64,000 nucleotides of DNA from Microbulbifer sp. A4B17. Its GTDB lineage: Bacteria > Pseudomonadota > Gammaproteobacteria > Pseudomonadales > Cellvibrionaceae. The stretch is taken from contig NZ_CP029064.1 in NCBI RefSeq assembly GCF_003076275.1, positions 2,056,501-2,120,500 of the forward strand, written 5' to 3'. Positions 29,376 to 38,506 of the stretch are shown one piece after another. Position 1 is the first letter of the stretch. Each line of letters begins with the position of its first letter. The position numbers were made by a program, and so were the translations under genes. A model generated the notes under the pieces. The model was not told where the DNA came from, made no database searches, and was given only the letters and a program-made list of their open reading frames with translations.

Positions 29376-29987
29376 TGGGAGCATGGTTTTAACAGGGATG
29401 TAAGTGCTTGATAAGAGCGCCTTCTCTGAAGCTCTAATAAGGTTGACTCGAAAGAGAATACAGCGAGTTTTGTAGTTTCCAAGGATCGCCAATAGAAAGT
29501 AATGTTCCGTAGATCGTGTAAAGGAGAGAGTAGAACTCATTCATCATTTTTGACATATGACGTCCGGCTTATCATTTCAGGACTTTTTGATGTGCTCTTT
29601 AAGTTGGGGGCGGGAGTGAAGGAGGTCGAAAAATGGCCAGCATATCTATCTAAATTTGTTCGCTGGATTGGGTGTTTCTAATGTGTATCAAACTTTTTCT
29701 AACTCATAGCTCTGTAGATAAGAGTTGGATCATGATTTTTGAATGATATTTAACGTTCTCCTAGTTGTCGATTTCTAATCCCCTATATACCTTGTTTGAC
29801 TGATAGTCGGTGCTGAAAGTCTCATTTTTGAGCGTCCTTATTGTGTTCACATTTTATTAAGTTACGCACAGAATTAAATTTTGTTTCCGCTAAAATTTCG
29901 CCCACTTTTGCATTTCATGACTGTCTGGAACTTATGTTTTGGACGGTACCTAACACCAAAATAAAAAACACGGCACTTAAGACGATT
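29376..29987. other. Intergenic region, no gene seen
   Basis: About 610 bases without a convincing gene. The open frame leading into the next gene starts at 29841 but its first 49 codons look non-coding, so the region to 29987 is treated as upstream sequence. Confidence 0.45.
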
Positions 29988-31925
29988 ATGGAAAAGTTAT
30001 TCGGGCAGAAATTATTGGTACTTGCGCTAACTGCGGCACTTGCAGCTTGTGGTGGAGGGGGAGGTTCGTCGGATTCTGACTCCGATTCTCCACCTGTGAG
30101 CGACGGTGGAGATGATAGTAGTGGGGGTAATCAAGGTGGAGGAAGTGGAACAGGTGATAGTGGGGATGATTCCTCATTGCCTGATAATGACCCATCGACT
30201 GTAACTGTTGGCGATGTGTCAACAGCTGAACTCGGGTTTGCGACAATTACCGCTACAGATATCACCTTGCCTAATGCAATGGTAAATGCTCAGGAGGTTT
30301 ACCAGCTGGCCCACTATATTGGCCGTACGGATAGTGAACAGGATGAGGAAAATATTGATATTCCTATCCGTAGCTATACGGCCTCCTGTGCAACGGATAC
30401 TGACCAGCCAAAAATGTATGTATCTACTACTTTGTCAGAGGGGAATAGTGCCTCTGATACAACCTATGGGTCAGTTTACGAGCTTCAATATAACCCTGAT
30501 ACCATGAGCTTTGAGCAGACTGGTAACGCCACCATTCTGAATCAGTGCTATGAGTCACATGGTATTACGGCCAGTTCGGATTGCTCCAGAGTCGCTGTTT
30601 TATGTAATACGGAGTATAAGGCCAGTGAGCGATATGATATCGAGAAAGATCTGGTAGAAGAGTACGGTACAACCTGGATGAAGATTGAAGATAATCTTGA
30701 CAGTGTTGCAGGTACCGATAATGAGGAGAAGTATAATGACCAGATCTGGCTAATGGAATGGGATAACAAGCCTATCACTGAAACTCCAGATGCTTATGTT
30801 GTCAATAAAATGCATGGCGGCACTCATTTGGGGACTCAGGAGTTATTGTATGTAGAGGATGATAGCCAGGGGCGTACAAGTTATGCGTTTTCCGTAACTG
30901 CTCGTGTTCTTGTTAGCGGTTCGCATTATTCGGCAGGGTTGACGATTATCAATCGAGATGACTGGTCAATGTCCTTCTCCGGGGATGATCACCGGGGTTG
31001 GTACTGGGCGTGTGGCCATGGCCATGTTCTGAATATTCGAGCTTTTTATAATCCAGGGAATGAGATGTACGGGGCTCTGTGTACCAGCGACGGAAATAAA
31101 TATTATCCATCCCCGGGCCTGAATGCGATCGCTATTAAAATGGAGGACAGTGGATCTTCTGTTTATGAAGGCACCTATAATCATTTAGTTCCCTCGACAA
31201 GTGCAATGATATCCAACGGCGGTGGCCATACGGTTGTTCCTGTTGATGCCGATACAAACCTCTCAGTTATTGTATCCCCGAAGTATATTGAAGATGCAAA
31301 CATGGATATGTTCTTACAGGATGAGCTGGGCATCGATATTAGTGGTGATGGGCCCTTCGATGGGCAATGTGCTGATAACGGCATTCGTAATTGCTTCTTC
31401 TCATATATCGACAGTGGTGAATATCCCGTAATTTCCAGACAGGGCCTCTATTCAGGAGATGCCTTGGATACTACTTCCCTGACACGTGTAGGTATTGCAA
31501 AAGTTGATGGGGAAGGCAGTATTGAAGGTAATGGTATTGAATGGCTGGCAACGGATTCCGACTGCCAAATTAGTGATCCCCAGCTGGTTGATCTGAAAAA
31601 TGGCCGTTACCTATTTGGTTACGCGCAGTTCCAGTGTATCTCCGACAACCTCTCGTACAATCGCAGTTACAATAAGGGTGGTGACGCCATGCGTATGCTG
31701 GTGCCAAAAGCCTACTATGTAATGGAGATTGATGCAGACTTAAATGTCCTTGAAGGGCCGGTAAAATTGACTGACTACGGTTGGGGAGGTTTGGATGAGC
31801 CTATGTACTTGGGCAATGGTAAAGTTGCCTGGAGCTATATTAAGAATCCTACCCTGGATAATTATTTAGGTGGTCAACAAAATGTTTGGCAGGCAATTGT
31901 TTATCATTCTGACAGTGTAAATTAA
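29988..31925 (+). CDS. Large secreted lipoprotein, hypothetical
   Basis: A 645-residue lipoprotein: MEKLFGQKLLVLALTAALAACGGGGG gives a lipobox with the lipid Cys at residue 21, followed by a Gly/Ser/Asp-rich linker to about residue 75. The rest is a globular domain with frequent cysteines and aromatic motifs (WYWACGHGHVLNIRAFYNPG, GGTHLGTQELLYVED) that hint at a beta-propeller, but no family is recognised. The ATG at 29988 is chosen because the lipobox directly follows; the frame is open upstream to 29841 without signal features. Probably anchored to the outer membrane and surface exposed. A function cannot be assigned. Confidence 0.72.
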   Translation: MEKLFGQKLLVLALTAALAACGGGGGSSDSDSDSPPVSDGGDDSSGGNQGGGSGTGDSGDDSSLPDNDPSTVTVGDVSTAELGFATITATDITLPNAMVNAQEVYQLAHYIGRTDSEQDEENIDIPIRSYTASCATDTDQPKMYVSTTLSEGNSASDTTYGSVYELQYNPDTMSFEQTGNATILNQCYESHGITASSDCSRVAVLCNTEYKASERYDIEKDLVEEYGTTWMKIEDNLDSVAGTDNEEKYNDQIWLMEWDNKPITETPDAYVVNKMHGGTHLGTQELLYVEDDSQGRTSYAFSVTARVLVSGSHYSAGLTIINRDDWSMSFSGDDHRGWYWACGHGHVLNIRAFYNPGNEMYGALCTSDGNKYYPSPGLNAIAIKMEDSGSSVYEGTYNHLVPSTSAMISNGGGHTVVPVDADTNLSVIVSPKYIEDANMDMFLQDELGIDISGDGPFDGQCADNGIRNCFFSYIDSGEYPVISRQGLYSGDALDTTSLTRVGIAKVDGEGSIEGNGIEWLATDSDCQISDPQLVDLKNGRYLFGYAQFQCISDNLSYNRSYNKGGDAMRMLVPKAYYVMEIDADLNVLEGPVKLTDYGWGGLDEPMYLGNGKVAWSYIKNPTLDNYLGGQQNVWQAIVYHSDSVN

Positions 31926-32323
31926 TTGTGCTGATTTGGGGTAAGCTTAGGCTTGCCCTAAATTAAATTATACCTGTATATCTTTAGTAATTTATCCCCC
32001 TCTCTTCAAGTTGTTTCCGTAACTCATGTATACGTGCCATTACAATAGGGTGCATCATTTTTATTGTGCTCCTGTGTAACCCATTTCCTGATCTCCCCTC
32101 AGTATAATCGCGCGGCTTTCCTGTTCTGGAAAATACGTTTTGTCGGCAGTGGTAGCGGAAGTTGCGACTCCTTGGGTGGTGGAGACTGCGTTTGGAAATG
32201 ACAGAGTATTTCTAGTGAATTTTATTTTACTTTGAGCTGGCAGCAAAGGAATGTTGCATGGCTGGTTCGTAATCAATAAAGAGTGAGCTATGCAACTATA
32301 TTGCCTTAGCCCATAAGAATCAA
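31926..32323. other. Intergenic region before the displaced Rhs tip
   Basis: About 400 bases with no supported gene. The Rhs-tip frame is open from about 32270 but Rhs-like sequence begins only at 32324. No start codon with a ribosome binding site is visible for it. Confidence 0.45.
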
Positions 32324-32971
32324 ATTGAGCGACCGATCTGCTTCCAGGGGCAGTACTTTGATGAAGAGACAGAGCTGCACTATAACCGGTTTAGATACTA
32401 TGATCCGCAGATAGGAAAGTTTACCCAGCAGGAACCGATTGGTTTGCTGGGAGGAGCGAATAATTATCGGTATGTACCTAACTCATTGAGTTGGATAGAT
32501 CCATTAGGGTTGCATGCTGATAGCTATGACAGTGTAAACATAAGTGGAAATGATTCTTGAGTAAGGCCAAATCCTTCAAGTCATGTTCATCCAAATTTAC
32601 CTACTATGAAAAATGTAGATCCTACAAGAGGAATCTTGGACATTAATGGTGCAGAATACCAACTAAAAAGTGGCAGACCATTTCCAACTGGAGTATATGA
32701 TTATGGCAAAGTTGATTTGTCAGAGGACGTACAAATTGCTTTGAAACATGTTGAAGGACATATCGCCTCAATCATGCAAGAAAACAATATTAGTGTGGCT
32801 CATGTATATATCAATTATATTGGAGGTCCTTGTCAATTTTGTAGGGGGCAGGGAATGGATACGAGTGAGCAAGAGTTGTTAGGGGAGGGGGAGATGCTTT
32901 TCGTAACTTACCCATTACCCATTACCCATGGGAAATATTGGACATGGAGGTTTTGTCACTTTATTGTCTGA
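32324..32971 (+). pseudogene. Displaced Rhs C-terminal tip with DddA-like (SCP1.201) cytidine deaminase toxin
   Basis: The first 65 codons encode the end of an Rhs core (FQGQYFDEETELHYNRFRYYD, PIGLLGGANNYRY, SWIDPLGL), the conserved point after which polymorphic toxin domains are fused. The core lacks its whole upstream part. An in-frame TGA at 32558-32560 separates it from the tip. The tip (ATG at 32606, 121 codons, same frame) has the SCP1.201/DddA deaminase hallmarks: HVE (His48, Glu50) and GPCQFC (Cys76, Cys79), with the HVYIN strand between. The last 20 codons run through a 7-bp tandem repeat and diverge from the expected end. Family members deaminate cytosine in double-stranded DNA. Probably a silent toxin module. 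Confidence 0.78.
32908..32928 (+). repeat. TTACCCA heptamer repeat, 3 copies
   Basis: Three exact tandem TTACCCA units within the 3' end of the deaminase tip. The unit length of 7 changes frame with each copy, so slippage would alter the protein's C-terminus. Confidence 0.9.
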
Positions 32972-32993
32972 GTTTTGAATGGAGGTAAAGTTA

Positions 32994-33416
32994 GTGAAAA
33001 TTAAATGTATATCTTGTTTTAATAAAGAGAATGTGTCTGTTAAAAATCTTTTCAGTTTGATGAGTGATATTGAGTCTGGAAAAGTTGAGCATCCTGAGAT
33101 TGAAGTGCAGTTAAAAGGAGCTGTGTTAGGTGGTGAGTTCCTTGTTTAAGCATTATTTCAGAGTGGGGAGAGCAAAGTTAAAGGTTGGTTTGTAACTGCC
33201 TATGATAAAGTAAATAAGAAGAATATGGTTTTATGTTTAGGTGATGATGATATCTATGAGGAGGTGTTGATCTCTGGATGCCCATCACTTATATCTTTGC
33301 AGGCAATCTTGACGGAATATGAAGTGATAGAGTTGATGAAAAGGCTTTGTGAGGGCGTAGATATTTCCCCTTTCCCCTTTCCCCTTTCCCCTTTCCCCTT
33401 TCCCCTTTCGTATTGA
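32994..33416 (+). pseudogene. Candidate immunity gene for the deaminase tip, interrupted
   Basis: A frame starting at GTG 32994, seven bases after GGAGGT, encodes a small acidic protein (about 51 codons) until TAA at 33147-33149. The same frame then stays open to 33416 and keeps a protein-like composition (KVKGWFVTAYDKVNKKNMVLCLGDDDIYEEVLISG), giving about 140 residues if read through. Position directly after a DddA-like toxin and size fit an immunity protein (DddI-like), but I recognise no specific motif, so this is inferred from context. The frame ends in a 7-bp tandem repeat that adds PFPFPLS units to the tail. The stop may be a real inactivating mutation. Confidence 0.5.
33364..33409 (+). 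repeat. TTTCCCC heptamer repeat, 6.5 copies
   Basis: Six exact TTTCCCC units (33364-33405) plus TTTC. It sits at the 3' end of the candidate immunity frame. Heptamer arrays of this kind are well known in cyanobacteria (STRR sequences) and unusual in gammaproteobacteria. Confidence 0.92.
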
Positions 33417-34077
33417 GGGGGATGTTGGATATTGTTGAATATTAAAGGTCTACTAAATCTGGATGATAATACATATTGTAAAATTTCCATCTGATATAGA
33501 GGTGTTCAATAAATAACTTGTTGAGACGGTCGTCACCATGTAAATGGCAGAAGGTTTGGATTGCCGGCCTCAGATTACTTGGCGAATACGTTGTTGGATC
33601 TAGATGCAATCTGATTCTTGTGATGATTTTTTTATGGCTGCATGGGGGTGAGGCCGGCATAGGGTGCTCGAGAGGAAAAGGGTTTTTTTACCTGGTAAGA
33701 CTTGAAGCGGCTTTCTCAAAATCGCCTGGTTTGGTTTTTTATTGACGCTCTAGCTTGTAGATTTAGTTAGGCGTTTCTTTAACCCAGTGTTGACTTTGGA
33801 TATCGCGGCCTTGCTGAGAAGAAATCTAATGCAATAGAAAGTATACAAAAATAGCCAGTATCTAATTTGAATATCATCATTAACAAAGTATTTGTTACAT
33901 CTAACCGCCGATGTCTGAATTTGTCGACTTTATGTCATTTGTGACCAAATTCACTAGCTTACAATTCTAACTGTACTCCCTAGAAATACCTTATTTATAT
34001 GTTTGGGCTTTGCGTGAGGTATCCGATAAGCGCTTAAGCATATATCTGTACTCACCAAAGATAAAAAGGAAATAGCT
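33417..34077. other. Intergenic region, no supported gene
   Basis: About 660 bases. Overlapping short frames on both strands (33442-33660 minus, 33518-33745 plus) show no recognisable protein. GCCGGCCTCA at 33564-33573 and TGAGGCCGGC at 33649-33658 form an inverted repeat enclosing about 75 bases, which could be the ends of a small mobile or hairpin element. Confidence 0.45.
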
Positions 34078-35052
34078 ATGCGATCTTTAATCTGGGCTAC
34101 CCTATACTCGCTACTTTTAAGCAATATGGTTTGGGCTCACTCCACGTCTAAAGATGCCTTTCATATTGGAATATTGTTGTACGATGGTGCACAAACCATT
34201 GATTATGCTGGACCTTATGAGGTTTTTGGCCAAGCCAATTATCGTTTAACAACGGTTTCGGAAGATGGTGGAACCATTGCTTCAGCCATGGGGCTTAAAG
34301 TGGCTCCAGATACCAGCTTTGATCAGGATAATCAATTTGATGCAGTAATTATCCCTGGGGGTAACATAAATGAAGCAATGGAGAGCCCGGAACTTTTGCA
34401 GTGGATTAAAGAACAGTCTAAGCAAGCGCAGTACGTTCTATCGGTGTGCAATGGTGCTTTTATTTTGGCGAGAACTGGACTCCTGGATGGTAAGAAAGCA
34501 ACTACCATTCGCGGAGCATTTGATTCGTTCGAGAAAAACTTCCCTGATATTGGTTTGGTAAAGAATAAAAAGTTTGTTGATAACGGCAAGTTTATTACCA
34601 CCGCTGGCCTTTCATCGGGTATAGACGGCGCTTTATATCTGGTAAGCAAGGTTGATACGATTGAGAAAGCCAAAAGTGTCGCAGCGACGATTGAGTACCA
34701 GTGGGTGCCGGAGGGGGGCTATATCCGGGGGATGATGGCGGATAAAATCATGCCAAACCTTGGTGACTTGCCTGAGTCAATTCAGTTTGTTTCTAAGGAA
34801 TATAGCTATGGTAGTCTGGAAGAATGGTATACAGCGTTTCAGCTTTCCGGTGATGTGGAAATTGTAAAAGCCTGGTTAAGTGAGCAAATGAAAGAAAACC
34901 CCGACTGGAAGAAGGGTCAGGGAAAGTCTATTGACAATAAATGGGTGTATCAGTTTTCTGATAATCGTAGTGTATTGCAAGTTGACTTTATTGCTCTCTC
35001 TGATATCAATCCTTGGGTACTTAAGTTCAGTATATTAGATCAAGCGTCATAA
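34078..35052 (+). CDS. DJ-1/PfpI-family protein, exported
   Basis: A 324-residue protein with an N-terminal signal peptide (SLIWATLYSLLLSNMVWA) and a DJ-1/PfpI (class I glutamine amidotransferase-like) domain over about residues 28-215. HIGILLYDGAQTIDYAGPYEVF opens the domain, VIIPGG is the oxyanion region and SVCNGAFILA carries the nucleophile Cys (about residue 123). GLSSGIDGALYLV closes it, as in transcription-factor-type ThiJ proteins, but no AraC domain follows. The last 100 residues are an extra polar domain not recognised. Export is unusual for the family. Function unknown; candidates include hydrolase or isonitrile hydratase-like activity. Confidence 0.82.
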   Translation: MRSLIWATLYSLLLSNMVWAHSTSKDAFHIGILLYDGAQTIDYAGPYEVFGQANYRLTTVSEDGGTIASAMGLKVAPDTSFDQDNQFDAVIIPGGNINEAMESPELLQWIKEQSKQAQYVLSVCNGAFILARTGLLDGKKATTIRGAFDSFEKNFPDIGLVKNKKFVDNGKFITTAGLSSGIDGALYLVSKVDTIEKAKSVAATIEYQWVPEGGYIRGMMADKIMPNLGDLPESIQFVSKEYSYGSLEEWYTAFQLSGDVEIVKAWLSEQMKENPDWKKGQGKSIDNKWVYQFSDNRSVLQVDFIALSDINPWVLKFSILDQAS

Positions 35053-35195
35053 TTTGGTAGCTATCATTAAAGGTGTGCGGGGTTTTTGCCCAATTCCGGC
35101 TTTAAGGTTTGTTTTGTGCCGTTATAGCGCGGGCGATATTTGGTTGTCGTGCGGGTAGGCGAAACTTTTAATGGTAAAAGTGAAGTCGATAAAAT

Positions 35196-35507
35196 CTAGA
35201 ATATAGGGAAAGTATTTGCCTTCTGGTCTTCAGATTGAACATACCGTTTGCACCGCCACATCGTCATTTTTGAATTACATTGGGAGGGTTCTTCATTCCG
35301 GCGATAGCATATTTGGTAGGGTTTAGAGATTGACCATCCTCTTTTTATGTTATTAAAGGTTTGAAAACTTGTGAAGGACGGGTTTTTTCCGCCGGTAACC
35401 TGAATTTGACAAATTCTGTCCCAGTTTTCTAGTTTTATGCTTACAGAAGATGCCATTGAAGCTACTGACAGCGAGGACAAAATTAAAAAAATACTCAGTG
35501 CTCTCAC
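35196..35507 (-). CDS. Small secreted cysteine-containing hypothetical protein
   Basis: About 103 residues from a GTG at 35507, with AGGA nine bases upstream. The N-terminus is a plausible signal peptide (ALSIFLILSSLSVASMASS). The mature part holds four cysteines (CQIQ, CYRR, QCNSK, WRCKR) and is basic. No family is recognised. A TTG at 35534 is a longer alternative start but puts polar residues before the signal. The gene stands alone, convergent with the DJ-1-like gene. Confidence 0.5.
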   Translation of the reverse strand: MRALSIFLILSSLSVASMASSVSIKLENWDRICQIQVTGGKNPSFTSFQTFNNIKRGWSISKPYQICYRRNEEPSQCNSKMTMWRCKRYVQSEDQKANTFPIF

Positions 35508-35764
35508 AATAAGCCATCCTGTCTGGTGACCCAATATTCGGATTTACTACCCCATGATTATATGGTTTCGTGGAGCCCGTAACGAATTCCGAGAAGGCAT
35601 CGTTGGCGGATCAACTAGAATAGTTTGTAGCATTTTTGTAGGTGTGACTGCTGGGTCAGGCAATATTCATGGCGGTTGTTTGCTGTGGATTTTTAGTCTG
35701 GTCTTGGAGCTAGGGATTTTGTACAGTCTCTATATCCGTCTGCCAGACGAAAGGTAAAATAGAA

Positions 35765-35780
35765 GCGAGCCGAGGCTCGC
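35765..35780 (-). terminator. Probable terminator of the flavin monooxygenase
   Basis: GCGAGCC GA GGCTCGC forms a 7-bp stem; on the minus strand it is followed by TTCTATTTT. It lies 22 bp after the monooxygenase stop. Confidence 0.7.
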
Positions 35781-35801
35781 ACTCTAAATGCTGCCTGAGA
35801 G

Positions 35802-37331
35802 TTAAATACTGCTTACTTCGATAGGGGATGTGTTATTTTTATCTTTTGCCTTTAGAGTTTTCTCGGTGTCAGATTGGTGGGGCAAAAAAGTTAAAAATTC
35901 ATCCTCAATCGCTGAATCAAGGAGTATCTTACAATCCTCCTCATAGTTATTTAACAGGCGCCATGGGTAATACTTACCTTGTCTGGGAAGTTCTCTGTTT
36001 GCCCGTTTTACATAGCCAGAATCCAGGCTGCTCATCACCGATCCTTGCTCAGAACACCCTTTGCTATCTATCGCTGTACACACTTGAAAGTTATGTGTGT
36101 CCATATATTTGAATAATCGGCAAATATAGCGAGCGGTAATGTCTGCTTTAAGAGTCCAGGGGGCATTGGTATAGCCGAATACCCATGAGATGTTAGGAAC
36201 CCCCTCCATTAGCACCGCTTTGTAAGTCAGCTTTTGGTTGACCGCTACCGGTGTACCATCAATACAGAGTTTGATACCTCCTAGCACTTGCAACTTTAAT
36301 CCGGTCGCACTGATAACAATGTCTGCGTCCAATTGCTGCCCCGACTTGAGCAGGATACCTTGTTGTGAAAAGGTTTCTATTTCACCGGTGGCAACAGAAG
36401 CTTTTCCTGAGCAAATTGAGGAGAACAGATCTCCATCGGGTACAACGCAGAGACGTTGGTCCCAGGGGTTGTAGCTGGGATCGAAGTGACTGAGATCGTA
36501 ATTGGCTGGAAGGCTTTTTCTTACATCTTTTAATAGTAACTTTCTAATAAAGTTAGGCCAGCGCTTTGCAGCTTTAAAAATCCAGCGCTGTAACTTGATA
36601 TTGCGCCAGCGCCCGAGCTTGCGGACCCAGGGTGCTGGCAGAAATTTTGATAGTACTCGGGAGATTTTATCGATAGACGGAACTGAAATAATATAACTTG
36701 GGGAGCGTTGCAACATGGTGACATGTTGGGCGGTAGTTGCGAGCGAGGGGACCAGGGTAACAGCGGTAGCGCCGCTACCGATCACGATAATACGCTTGCT
36801 GCGGTAGTCCAGATTTTCTGGCCACTGTTGGGGATGAATCAGTTTTCCTTGATAGTTTTCTATACCTGGATATTGCGGCAAGTAGCCCTCTTTATGGTCG
36901 TAATACCCAGTACAGGCAATCAGAAAATTACAGGTATATCTCACTGGGCTGCCAGATTTGGTGTTGTGGCCTTCCAGAGTCCAAACTCGGTCTGTACTGG
37001 ACCAGTTCGCCGTAGTTAAATTTATTCCAAAGTGAATTCTCTTTTTAACGTCGTATTGCTCTGCCGTGGTTTCAATATATTTTTGGATAGATGGGCCATC
37101 TGCGAGTATTTTCTCGCCGGACCAGGGCTGGAAATCATAGCCGAAGCTGTACATATCGGAATCAGATCGAATGCCCGGGTATTTAAAGAGGTCCCAGGTG
37201 CCGCCGACTTGTGCCCGCCGCTCGATAATGGCGAAGCTGCGCCTGGGGCATTCGCGACTCAAATGACAAGCCATTCCTACCCCTGATAGTCCCGCGCCGA
37301 TAATTAATACGTCGAAATGAGTCGATTTCAC
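35802..37331 (-). CDS. FAD-dependent Baeyer-Villiger-type monooxygenase
   Basis: A 509-residue flavin monooxygenase expected to use FAD and NADPH to insert oxygen next to a carbonyl. The FAD Rossmann motif is VLIIGAGLSGVG at residues 8-19. VGGTWDLFKYPGIRSDSDMYSFGY (split at residues 42-65) is the class B signature. The Baeyer-Villiger fingerprint FxGxxxHxxxWP appears as YQGKLIHPQQWP (about 163-174), with Tyr in place of Phe. The NADPH Rossmann motif IVIGSGATAVT follows. The divergent AraC regulator 116 bp away is a common partner for such genes. The substrate (ketone, steroid or n-alkyl) is unknown. Confidence 0.9.
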   Translation of the reverse strand: MKSTHFDVLIIGAGLSGVGMACHLSRECPRRSFAIIERRAQVGGTWDLFKYPGIRSDSDMYSFGYDFQPWSGEKILADGPSIQKYIETTAEQYDVKKRIHFGINLTTANWSSTDRVWTLEGHNTKSGSPVRYTCNFLIACTGYYDHKEGYLPQYPGIENYQGKLIHPQQWPENLDYRSKRIIVIGSGATAVTLVPSLATTAQHVTMLQRSPSYIISVPSIDKISRVLSKFLPAPWVRKLGRWRNIKLQRWIFKAAKRWPNFIRKLLLKDVRKSLPANYDLSHFDPSYNPWDQRLCVVPDGDLFSSICSGKASVATGEIETFSQQGILLKSGQQLDADIVISATGLKLQVLGGIKLCIDGTPVAVNQKLTYKAVLMEGVPNISWVFGYTNAPWTLKADITARYICRLFKYMDTHNFQVCTAIDSKGCSEQGSVMSSLDSGYVKRANRELPRQGKYYPWRLLNNYEEDCKILLDSAIEDEFLTFLPHQSDTEKTLKAKDKNNTSPIEVSSI

Positions 37332-37446
37332 AGTCCCTTTCCCTGCAAATTTCTATGCCTTATAGACTGGGTAGATGTGCTTATGATTTATTGTTAGATT
37401 GCGACAAATAATTGTCTTTCCGCGCCACAAGGATGGGGAGCAAGTT

Positions 37447-38478
37447 ATGGGTAGCCTTGTACGAGTCAGTATTCTTTCCGGTTTCAGTGAATTCGTGGAG
37501 CAGCTTGGGGACAGGGGGGAAGCCTTCTTGGCTGAGTTCGGTATGCCAGGTGATATCAGCCCGGCGGATTCCCGCTTGGTATCATTTGTTGAGGTCGCGC
37601 GCCTGCTGGAAACTGCAGCACACCGGTTAGATCGCCCCGATTTGGGGCTGTGTCTAGCATCGCGACAAGGGGTGGACCGCCTCGGGGGGATAGGTGTAGT
37701 TGCATGCAACGCGGCCACTCCCCGGCAAGCCTTGCTATCCGTTAGGCGCTTTCTTTCCCTTCATAGTTCATCCCTCAGTATGCAACTGAAACCATTAGGT
37801 GATGGAGAGGTACTACGTATTGTTTTTGATTGGCAGGACCCAGCTCTCAGTAGCTATCGCCAGATTCGGGAGCAGGTGCTGGGAAATACGCTGACGATGA
37901 TACGGATGTTGGTAGAGACTGAGTGTTGCCCGCAAAACGTACTGTTGCCTCATGGTCCTCAAATGGCAGAGGATGACTACTGCAATTACTTTGGGTGTGA
38001 GGTTCTGTTTAGCTCGGGCTATTGCGCGATGGACTTCCCAGCTGCATTTCTGGATACGCCACTGAAGTCTGCCGATCCAGTGGTTGAGCGATTGGCCATT
38101 CACCATTTGGAGCAGCAGAGTGCGACGCTGCCCGTTCCTCTAACTGTAGAAATTCGACAATTACTCAGTGACATACTGCCTAGTGGCAGATCTCAGCTTG
38201 GCACTGTGGCAGGGGTGCTCAAGCTTCACCCCAGAACTTTACAGCGCCGCCTGGCTGCGGAAGGGCTTAGGTTTGAAGAGCTATTGGATAATGTGCGGCG
38301 GGATCTTGCGACTCGGTACTTGTCTGATCCGAATCTGGCTTTGGGGCAGATTACCGGTTTGTTGGGGTACTCCGAGCAGAGTACATTTCAGCGAGCTTGT
38401 CGACGTTGGTTTGCGGAGACTCCCAGGAATCACCGCATGCGTCTTACCGGAGTTATATCCAGGGGGGGCACAGGATAG
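37447..38478 (+). CDS. AraC-family transcriptional regulator (OruR/ArgR-like)
   Basis: A 343-residue regulator from the ATG at 37447, which follows GGGGAG; a start at 37399 adds residues without family similarity. The N-terminal part (GFSEFVEQLGDRGEAFLAEFGMP through RLGGIGVVACNAATPRQALLSV) is the arabinose-binding-like AraC_binding_2/PF12625 domain. The C-terminal double helix-turn-helix is at about 245-335 (GVLKLHPRTLQRRLAAEG and ITGLLGYSEQSTFQRACRRWF). It is divergent from the monooxygenase gene and likely controls it. It is convergent with the DUF1254 gene, 28 bp apart. Confidence 0.9.
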   Translation: MGSLVRVSILSGFSEFVEQLGDRGEAFLAEFGMPGDISPADSRLVSFVEVARLLETAAHRLDRPDLGLCLASRQGVDRLGGIGVVACNAATPRQALLSVRRFLSLHSSSLSMQLKPLGDGEVLRIVFDWQDPALSSYRQIREQVLGNTLTMIRMLVETECCPQNVLLPHGPQMAEDDYCNYFGCEVLFSSGYCAMDFPAAFLDTPLKSADPVVERLAIHHLEQQSATLPVPLTVEIRQLLSDILPSGRSQLGTVAGVLKLHPRTLQRRLAAEGLRFEELLDNVRRDLATRYLSDPNLALGQITGLLGYSEQSTFQRACRRWFAETPRNHRMRLTGVISRGGTG

Positions 38479-38506
38479 GCCCAGTTAGCTTGCAGGACAG
38501 ATTCTT

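Noticed and set aside
33442..33745. Overlapping short frames on both strands after the toxin module
   Set aside because: Neither resembles a known protein; both run through an inverted repeat and appear to be chance frames.
35554..35757. 67-codon plus-strand frame
   Set aside because: No recognisable protein, no strong ribosome binding site, and a composition unlike the neighbouring genes. It might be a small membrane protein but cannot be supported.
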